A stretch of DNA of 10,982 nt, taken from NCBI GenBank assembly GCA_027365715.1, contig DAHXLZ010000179.1:1-10982 (forward strand). The letters run 5' to 3'. The notes under the pieces were generated by a model. That model made no database searches. It was not told where the DNA came from and saw nothing but the letters and a program-made list of their open reading frames with translations. Both the position numbers and the translations under genes were made by a program. Source of the stretch: Methanomassiliicoccales archaeon (GTDB taxonomy: Archaea > Thermoplasmatota > Thermoplasmata > Sysuiplasmatales > Sysuiplasmataceae). Below, one piece after another: positions 6,491-10,982 of the stretch (position 1 is the stretch's first letter; every line of letters starts with the position of its first letter).

Positions 6491-6586
6491 GTGATGGGCA
6501 TGGCAATCAAACATATCGGGAACATGCCTTCTCATACTGGAGAGACGGCGCGTGTCATGCTGGATAAAAACGGAGAAAGAATATGA
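6491..6586 (+). pseudogene. Short open tail overlapping the peptidase start by ATGA; possible gene remnant
   Basis: This frame is open from a TGA at 6374 to TGA 6584-6586. Its last part reads ITPELVMGMAIKHIGNMPSH and ends DKNGERI, which looks more protein-like than the surrounding DNA. Its stop overlaps the next ATG in the ATGA arrangement typical of translationally coupled genes. The first standard starts in the better part are GTG 6491 and ATG 6494, giving only about 31 residues. I do not recognise the family. It may be the 3' remnant of a gene that once preceded the peptidase, or a small leader ORF coupled to it. Confidence 0.35.
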
Positions 6587-7257
6587 AAAATAAGCGATTT
6601 TCAGGAGAAGGAATTCGCCTCAAAGTGCCGGTTTACCGGCAGAATTACGACTTCACATGCGGCCCTGCTTCGCTGATCATGGCCATGAAGTATTTTGAGC
6701 CGGGTATCCAACTGTCCGAAGAACTCGAAATCGATATCTGGAGGGAGGCGAACATGGTGGAACTATACGGCACGAGCAGATACGGTCTTGCTTACTCGGC
6801 AGCGGCTCGGGGCTTCAAGGTAAAGGTACTAAGCAACCGGAAGAGTTATGGTTACGTGGACAGGCTCCAGCCGGCCATAGAATGTATCAACAGACGGATG
6901 CTGAAATTGCTCTTTGAGGAAAGAAGGAGGAGGTGCCTGGTCATGGGCGTCGACGAAGAAATTGTAACGATTACCCCTGAAATCCTGCGGAAGGCAATAC
7001 TTTCCAAAATGGTGCCGATCATGTTGACAAGTACCGACTGGTTCTCGCGTGAGGATATTCCACACTGGGTTGCCGTTACGGGCATTAAGGACAACAACAC
7101 TGTTTACATAAACAATCCGATTGGCCCGCCCATTGCCCGGATTGTTAGAAAGCCATTTGAGGAAATAGCAGGTTACAAGGGAGATCAATGCGCCGTCTTA
7201 ATCGGCAGACGACACGCAAGTACGAGTGCGGCTGCAGTTGAAAATCAGAAACAGTAA
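6583..7257 (+). CDS. C39-like papain-fold cysteine peptidase (DUF3335-type)
   Basis: A predicted cytosolic protein of 224 residues without a signal peptide. The N-terminal part has the family hallmark VPVYRQNYDFTCGPASLIMA with nucleophile C26, then a Glu-rich helix leading into DIWREAN. The catalytic His is in IPHWVAVTG (H161), followed by an Asn/Asp position in INNPIG (N178). This matches stand-alone members of the peptidase C39-like family (DUF3335), not the ABC-transporter-fused bacteriocin peptidases. The substrate is unknown; in bacteria relatives often sit beside GNAT or RimK-type ATP-grasp genes, and neither is visible here. The ATG has GGAGA (6572-6576) 6 nt upstream and overlaps an upstream frame by ATGA. 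Confidence 0.82.
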   Translation: MKNKRFSGEGIRLKVPVYRQNYDFTCGPASLIMAMKYFEPGIQLSEELEIDIWREANMVELYGTSRYGLAYSAAARGFKVKVLSNRKSYGYVDRLQPAIECINRRMLKLLFEERRRRCLVMGVDEEIVTITPEILRKAILSKMVPIMLTSTDWFSREDIPHWVAVTGIKDNNTVYINNPIGPPIARIVRKPFEEIAGYKGDQCAVLIGRRHASTSAAAVENQKQ

Positions 7258-7271
7258 AGAGACTTCTGATT
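7243..7271 (+). other. 8-bp inverted repeat around the stop codon of the C39-like gene
   Basis: AATCAGAA (7243-7250) and TTCTGATT (7264-7271) are perfect inverted repeats with a 13-nt loop that contains the TAA stop (7255-7257). It is not followed by a T-tract. It may act as an mRNA 3' structure, or be chance. Confidence 0.35.
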
Positions 7272-7376
7272 GCATATCTCCAGACCTATTTGCCTGACGC
7301 GGTTTCCGCATGAACTGACATCCAGGGGTCGCCAGCAGTAACAAGGTTTAACGCCATTAAATGCATATAGATACCA

Positions 7377-7949
7377 GTGAAGCTTTCAGACTGGGCACGG
7401 AAGAACGAGATAGACTACAAAACAGCCTACAGGCTTTTTCGTTCCGGCAAGTTCCCCCGTCCAGTGGAGCAATTGGCGACTGGCACTATCCTCGTTCACG
7501 AACCGGAGGTTTCCCGGGTTGCACCCGCCTCCGCTTTGTACGCCTGTGTCTCTTCACACGACCAGAAGGCCGACCTGGAGAGGCAGATGCAACGGCTACG
7601 CGACTTTGCGGCCGCAACAGGAGTTCCAGTGAAGCGGGAGGTCACCGAAGTCGGGTCCGGGCTCAATGGGCACCGAAAGAACCTCCTGGCAATACTGGCC
7701 GACCCGCTCATCACCGTGATAGTCGTGGAACACCGTGACCGGCTCGCCCGATTCGGTTCTGAGTACATAGAGGCGGCACTGTCGTCGTCGGGAAGGAGGC
7801 TCATGGTGATTAACGATACAGAGATGACGAACGACCTCGTCCAGGACATGACTGATGTGCTCACCTCATTCTGTGCAAGGCTCTATGGCCGCAGGTCGGC
7901 AAAGAACAGGGCAAGGAAGGCGATGGAGGCTGCAGGCAGCACTCTCTGA
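7377..7949 (+). CDS. tnpA: IS607-family serine recombinase (TnpA), probably inactive
   Basis: A protein of 190 residues with the IS607 transposase layout. A MerR-like helix-turn-helix comes first (MKLSDWARKN, YKTAYRLFRSGKFP, ending TGTILV about 36-40). The serine recombinase catalytic domain follows: YACVSSHDQKADLERQ (nucleophile S59), VVEHRDRLARFG, and the C-terminal helix ARLYGRRSAKNRARKAMEAA. The family's invariant Arg two residues before the nucleophile (YxRVSS) is Cys57 here, codon TGT, one transition from CGT; that Arg is needed for catalysis in studied resolvases. The start is GTG 7377, as the MKLS beginning is typical; AT-rich CATTAAATGCATATAG just upstream suggests a leaderless promoter. 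No tnpB follows, and IS607 elements have no terminal inverted repeats, so the element's ends cannot be placed. Confidence 0.88.
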   Translation: MKLSDWARKNEIDYKTAYRLFRSGKFPRPVEQLATGTILVHEPEVSRVAPASALYACVSSHDQKADLERQMQRLRDFAAATGVPVKREVTEVGSGLNGHRKNLLAILADPLITVIVVEHRDRLARFGSEYIEAALSSSGRRLMVINDTEMTNDLVQDMTDVLTSFCARLYGRRSAKNRARKAMEAAGSTL

Positions 7950-7950
7950 G

Positions 7951-8217
7951 ATGGATTTTGCCGGTGAGATGTGTTCAGTCACCGGCAGGGAGATGGCAGA
8001 GGCACGGAAGCTCATCAGGCCCAGTCCCCGTGTTCCCATAGTGAGGAACGACGTGGACAGGTGCACATTGCTCCATGAATTTATTGAAATCACTGAGAAG
8101 TACGACACAGGCATATGGAGGGGCACATTAAAAGATGGTGTTCTGCGGTTAAGAGCCAACCATATACTGACGCCATGTTTATACAGGGTCTGGTCTGTAC
8201 AGAAGAATATTGATTAA
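7951..8217 (+). CDS. Hypothetical protein, 88 residues, following the recombinase
   Basis: Starts with ATG one base after the recombinase stop (TGA G ATG), so it could be translated from the same mRNA. The sequence MDFAGEMCSVTGREMAEARK and onward is mixed charged and hydrophobic, with two Cys near positions 8 and 43 and a basic C-terminus. I do not recognise a family, and it shows no TnpB motifs although it sits where tnpB would be expected. Starts at ATG 7969 or 7993 are also possible; the latter has AGGGAG directly in front. It may be a real accessory gene, a cargo gene, or an open frame by chance. Confidence 0.4.
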   Translation: MDFAGEMCSVTGREMAEARKLIRPSPRVPIVRNDVDRCTLLHEFIEITEKYDTGIWRGTLKDGVLRLRANHILTPCLYRVWSVQKNID

Positions 8218-8279
8218 GAATGAATCAAATTCAGTTACACTTAGAAACAGTTGAGATGCTTTGGAGAGGAATGGAATAG

Positions 8280-8969
8280 ATGAGCACAAAGACAAGAGTC
8301 ATACTCGCAGGCACAATTGTGGTGATTACGATAGTAGGGTTGTATTCGATGCTTCTCAGCCCGAGCACTAATGTGGTGATGGGCGTCAAACTCAATGAGG
8401 TAAGCACTGGGAGTTCCACGTTCGCCTCAAATAACGTAACTTATCACCACCCGTATGCCGATATCTCACTGACTTTCAATTTGCCGCTCAACATGAACCC
8501 AGCAAGACTTGAATTCTACGTCACAAACCAACAGCATGAAATTCCAGTTTTTGGCGGAATAGTTGTCAGCGGCATCAATATTACTTACCTGGGAAATTCT
8601 TATCCACACTGGGAAGCCACGCTTCCGGCAAAGGTAACGGGAACGGCAGGGTATTGGACAGGCTTCACTGGAATAGCTACCAATCCTGACGGCAGAATTG
8701 TTGGCGGCGCTTTCAATAATGGAAGTTTCATTCCCGGAGATTCGCTTGTCAAATCGGGAGCACTCTTGCATTTGACCTTTCCTGCAGGTGTCTCTTCAGT
8801 GCAGGGCTTTAGTGTCACTGTTATATACCGCGGATCTGCCATTGCAAGCACCACTTTGACTGTTACTGTAACTCAACTCTCCTTCCTGACTTTACCAACA
8901 GCTGACGAGTGCTTTCCTGTTTGTATTTCTTCATCTTTCCACTTTCCATCATCTGGTCAGAGTGATTAA
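8280..8969 (+). CDS. Membrane-anchored extracytoplasmic protein of unknown function
   Basis: A protein of 229 residues. A short basic N-terminus (MSTKTR) is followed by one membrane segment (about 7-27, no obvious cleavage site), then a mostly beta-strand domain rich in Ser, Thr, Gly and Asn with several N-x-S/T sequons. This is the look of archaeal surface proteins anchored by an N-terminal helix. ATG 8280 has GGAGAGG 10 nt upstream. The last 30 residues (from about 199, SFLTLPTADECFPVCISSSF) differ in character: they contain the protein's only cysteines and come from a pyrimidine-rich DNA stretch (about 8911-8953). This looks like read-through past an original end near the TTLTVTVT strand. 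No family recognised. Confidence 0.7.
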   Translation: MSTKTRVILAGTIVVITIVGLYSMLLSPSTNVVMGVKLNEVSTGSSTFASNNVTYHHPYADISLTFNLPLNMNPARLEFYVTNQQHEIPVFGGIVVSGINITYLGNSYPHWEATLPAKVTGTAGYWTGFTGIATNPDGRIVGGAFNNGSFIPGDSLVKSGALLHLTFPAGVSSVQGFSVTVIYRGSAIASTTLTVTVTQLSFLTLPTADECFPVCISSSFHFPSSGQSD

Positions 8970-9059
8970 TTCGGGAATGACCGCTCTCGCAACCTGACGG
9001 AATGAGGTCAGCCTGCAGCCGCTGTTACGCACCCTGTCTCCCGGCAAGACTGGAAATCG

Positions 9060-9167
9060 GTGAAAAATGCGGTCGCGCACCTGAACACCGATACGTCCCT
9101 GGAAGACTTGACAGTATTCGAACAGTTTGGTGTGTATATGTCCGAATTACACCCCATCAGGGTGTAA
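9060..9167 (+). pseudogene. Small open frame (35 residues), probably a gene remnant
   Basis: From GTG 9060 the frame reads MKNAVAHLNTDTSLEDLTVF and ends in SELHPIRV, with protein-like composition. The same frame is open back to a TGA at 9003-9005 (…SRQDWKSV before the GTG), without an ATG. There is no Shine-Dalgarno. It looks like the 3' end of a gene whose front has been lost, but no family is recognisable. The rest of 8970-9239 holds only the hairpin and promoter listed separately. Confidence 0.3.
9147..9167 (+). other. Perfect 8-bp hairpin ending in the stop codon of the small frame
   Basis: TTACACCC (9147-9154) and GGGTGTAA (9160-9167) are perfect inverted repeats with a 5-nt loop. The last bases are the TAA of the small frame at 9060-9167. 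A short C-run follows, not a T-run, so it is not a classical intrinsic terminator, though it could bound transcripts entering the vapBC promoter. Confidence 0.45.
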
Positions 9168-9210
9168 GAGCCCCCCAACAGATTATTTAGACAATCGTAA
9201 CTTTTAAATG

Positions 9211-9224
9211 TTTAATAAATATAA
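9211..9224 (+). promoter_or_regulatory. TATA box of the vapBC operon
   Basis: The AT-only stretch TTTAATAAATATAA lies about 16-29 nt upstream of ATG 9240, the archaeal TATA distance for a leaderless transcript. The GAGG just before the ATG is only 2 nt away, too close for an ordinary Shine-Dalgarno. Confidence 0.5.
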
Positions 9225-9239
9225 GTGTAAGTTGAGGAA

Positions 9240-9476
9240 ATGACCAGGCCAATTACTGTCAACATTCCTGAAAATATTGAGAAAGAGTTCAGGAGACGCG
9301 CCTCCCAGAAATATGGTGATCGAAAGGGGTATCTGGGCAAGGCATTTGCAGAAGCTATTGAAGATTGGATCAAAAAGAGCGAACTGGATGCAGAAAGAAA
9401 ATCATTGGAACTGCTGAAACAGGGTATTGAGATGAAAAAGTGGACCTTCGTCAGGGAAGAACTGTATGAAAGATGA
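9240..9476 (+). CDS. vapB: VapB-type antitoxin (ribbon-helix-helix-like)
   Basis: A protein of 78 residues. The N-terminus TRPITVNIPENIEKEFRRRA has the strand-then-helix pattern of ribbon-helix-helix DNA-binding antitoxins. A charged helical C-terminus (about 46-78) is suited to wrapping the toxin. It overlaps the downstream PIN-domain gene by 11 nt, the standard antitoxin-first arrangement. It would neutralise VapC and repress its own promoter; the AT-rich promoter region directly upstream is the expected binding place. Confidence 0.8.
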   Translation: MTRPITVNIPENIEKEFRRRASQKYGDRKGYLGKAFAEAIEDWIKKSELDAERKSLELLKQGIEMKKWTFVREELYER

Positions 9477-9891
9477 AATGTTCTTCGATACCAATATCCT
9501 GTTCTATGCATACGATCTGAACGAACCAGTCAAGAGAAATTCATGCCTGAGCCTGGTTGAAGATGCTTTCAAAGGCAGGATAAACGCTGTTATCTCTAAC
9601 CAGATTCTGGTTGAACTGTACAATGCCTTTACCCGTAAACTTGGCGTTGCTCCAGCCACTGCAAGCATCATAGTGCGATCCCTGATTGTCTCTAATAATT
9701 GGAAAAAGCTGAACTACGATGACGAGACAGTCAACAGGGCCCTGCGAGGCTGTGATGTGTACGGAGTCCAGTTTCCCGACTCCCTGATTGCGGAAACGAT
9801 GCGGGAAAACAGTGTAAGCGAGATTATTACCGAGGACATAAGGCATTTCAGCCGTTTTGATGGAATCGTAGTGCGTTATCCATTCAAATGA
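9466..9891 (+). CDS. vapC: VapC-type PIN-domain ribonuclease toxin
   Basis: A PIN domain of 141 residues with all four acidic metal-binding positions: D8 in FFDTNIL, E50 in LVELYN, D105 in FPDSLIAE and D124 in ITEDIRHF. VapC toxins are Mg-dependent RNases that cut tRNA or rRNA to slow growth. Its start (ATG 9466) lies inside the antitoxin gene, so translation is coupled. Nothing suggests inactivation. The RNA target cannot be told from sequence. Confidence 0.88.
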   Translation: MKDEMFFDTNILFYAYDLNEPVKRNSCLSLVEDAFKGRINAVISNQILVELYNAFTRKLGVAPATASIIVRSLIVSNNWKKLNYDDETVNRALRGCDVYGVQFPDSLIAETMRENSVSEIITEDIRHFSRFDGIVVRYPFK

Positions 9892-9993
9892 TCGATGCCG
9901 TGCAGATACCTGATGCAGCAGAGCAGACAACCGGAATCAATATCTCTCTTCTGATGACGATACACATCTGGATTAGACAGGAGCTACCAGTGA

Positions 9994-10605
9994 AACTATA
10001 ACTGGCCAGAGAATAATCCATCTGGAGTTGTTACACTGGACCCGGCGAAAGAAAATTCTGACGGAATCCATCTTCATTCTTCTAAAAGACCACCGGGCCT
10101 GATTATCCTGGCTGGACTGCCTGGTTCGGGAAAGTCCACCATAGCGCGTGCCATCGCTATGTATACCGGAGCCGTATGGCTGCGTGTCGATGTGCTCGAA
10201 GCTGCAATGATTGCAGCGGGAATCTCCAGCTCCTTTGAGACTGGTCTTGCAGCTTACATCGGAGTGCGGGACCAGGCAAGGGATCACCTGCTACTCGGGC
10301 GATGGGTGATCGTCGACGCGGTGAATGGTGTGGAAGAGGCTCGGAAGATGTGGAGAGACCTTTCCGTTGAGCTTTCGGTTAATAGATGGGTGGTCGAATT
10401 AGTATGCTCCGATCTGGTTGAGCATCGCCGGCGTATTGAGTCCCGAACTTCACCCACACCGCCGTTGCCCATGCCGACCTGGGAAGAAGTTCTTTGCCGA
10501 GAGTACGTGACCTGGAAAGAACCAGTTCTCACAGTGGACACGACTCTCACAGTGGAAGAGAACCTCAATCTCATCCTGGCTTATCTCCGGGGAATCCCAG
10601 TGTAA
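9994..10605 (+). CDS. P-loop kinase-like NTPase (AAA_33 type) without a normal start codon
   Basis: The open frame runs from after TGA 9991-9993 to TAA 10603-10605. The conserved domain begins about 10090 with RPPGLIILAGLPGSGKSTIA (Walker A at about 10114-10140), then WLRVDVLEAAM, GRWVIVDAVN and EHRRRIESR, and ends with PTWEEVLCREYVTW and a VDTT strand. This is the order seen in small AAA_33 kinases, mostly known from bacteria; they phosphorylate small molecules or toxins, and the substrate here is unknown. The first ATG in frame (10159) is behind Walker A and would delete it. No ATG, GTG or TTG lies in frame before that. CTG 10036 has GGAG 8 nt upstream and may serve as a rare start; otherwise the 5' end was lost or contains a frameshift or sequencing error. 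The coordinates given are the open frame, not a proven start. Confidence 0.68.
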   Translation, partial: NYNWPENNPSGVVTLDPAKENSDGIHLHSSKRPPGLIILAGLPGSGKSTIARAIAMYTGAVWLRVDVLEAAMIAAGISSSFETGLAAYIGVRDQARDHLLLGRWVIVDAVNGVEEARKMWRDLSVELSVNRWVVELVCSDLVEHRRRIESRTSPTPPLPMPTWEEVLCREYVTWKEPVLTVDTTLTVEENLNLILAYLRGIPV

Positions 10606-10982
10606 CCATGCAGCTGTTGACCGCTCGGTCTGGAATGTCAGATATATCCTCTGTGATCACACTACTTTGTTACAACTGACAACAAGTGTCACACCAAGCG
10701 CGCTTGAACGATTCAAATCAGTCCGGTCAAAGTCACAGAGTGTTATAATAATACATAATTGCTGAACGATTATGCTGAAGCCTATGGCAGGCATAAAGCG
10801 TCAGGTCATTTAACAATGATGAAAGACTGACGGCATCTCATAGTTCCGCATTGGAACCGGCCGGTTGCACTACGGGCTGCCTCCGGCACATCAATTCCTC
10901 TCTTTGGCGATATGGCGGTACCGTGTCCGGCATAGTTATTCGTGGTGACTATATATAGACTGTATACATATAAGATAACGGT
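10606..10982. other. Gene-free stretch at the right end
   Basis: I find no supportable gene, tRNA or repeat array in these 377 bases. They contain a perfect 12-bp palindrome (AACCGGCCGGTT, 10855-10866), an AT-rich run near 10741-10760, and a TATA-rich end listed separately. Confidence 0.5.
10949..10976. promoter_or_regulatory. TATA-rich promoter-like stretch at the right edge
   Basis: The palindrome CTATATATAG (10950-10959) is followed by GTATAC and CATATAAG. This is the strongest TATA-like region in the right end of the window. It probably serves a gene starting just beyond the edge; direction cannot be decided. Confidence 0.35.

Noticed and set aside
7855..8217. 120-residue version of the hypothetical protein starting inside the recombinase
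   Set aside because: Its first 32 residues overlap the conserved C-terminal helix of the recombinase; starting at 7951 or later is more natural.
9973..10574. Minus-strand frames opposite the kinase
   Set aside because: Antisense to the conserved P-loop kinase domain; composition is Ser/Thr/Arg-rich as expected for a shadow frame.
1..10982. CRISPR array, tRNA or rRNA gene
   Set aside because: No regularly spaced repeats, no cloverleaf with a conserved T-loop and no rRNA-like segments were seen; the only long repeat is the 122-bp pair.

Overview
The window reads as archaeal DNA, most likely from a Thermoplasmata-type (acidophilic euryarchaeal) genome. This is inferred from AT-rich TATA-like boxes placed about 25-30 nt before start codons, several starts with no Shine-Dalgarno (probable leaderless mRNAs), archaeal GGTGAGG-type Shine-Dalgarnos at other starts, a membrane protein carrying C2H2 fingers, and a VapBC pair. 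The species cannot be fixed from sequence alone, and part of the right half may be horizontally acquired.

Left half (about 1-6071) looks like a metal/thiol-stress island. On the minus strand, in transcription order, are an HxlR-type regulator (3277-2912), a polytopic membrane protein with three cytosolic-type C2H2 zinc fingers (2744-1839), and a class-I flavin disulfide reductase that most resembles mycothione reductase (1755-280). Divergent from the regulator, on the plus strand, is a two-gene operon: a 69-residue CopZ/MerP-like metallochaperone (3352-3561) and an 829-residue P1B-type metal ATPase (3582-6071). The ATPase has an N-terminal HMA domain, a YPC instead of CPC membrane motif, and a cysteine-free ferredoxin-like tail. 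The half-site TACTTTA/TAAAGTA occurs as a pair in the divergent promoter and again as a 19-bp palindrome before the zinc-finger gene, which suggests that HxlR controls both. Bases 1-122 are an exact second copy of the DNA for fingers 2-3, starting exactly at a cysteine codon, so a segmental duplication of this locus runs off the left edge.

Right half (about 6072-10982) looks like accessory DNA. It holds a 510-bp stretch with no convincing complete gene but an open tail overlapping the next start by ATGA. Next come a C39-like cysteine peptidase (DUF3335 type), an orphan IS607-type serine recombinase whose catalytic Arg is Cys and which has no TnpB beside it, and an unrecognised 88-residue ORF. 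These are followed by a membrane-anchored secreted protein with a strange C-terminus, a small decayed-looking frame, a VapBC toxin-antitoxin pair, and a P-loop (AAA_33-type) kinase whose Walker A lies upstream of any usual start codon. The last 377 bases hold no gene but end in a strong TATA-rich stretch that probably serves a gene beyond the edge.

The likely logic of the left half is metal sensing or stress (HxlR), metal binding and hand-off (chaperone, fingers), export (ATPase) and redox repair (flavoprotein). The metal is not determinable here: the key membrane residues differ from canonical Cu(I) pumps, and the flavoprotein lacks the C-terminal cysteine pair of mercuric reductase.
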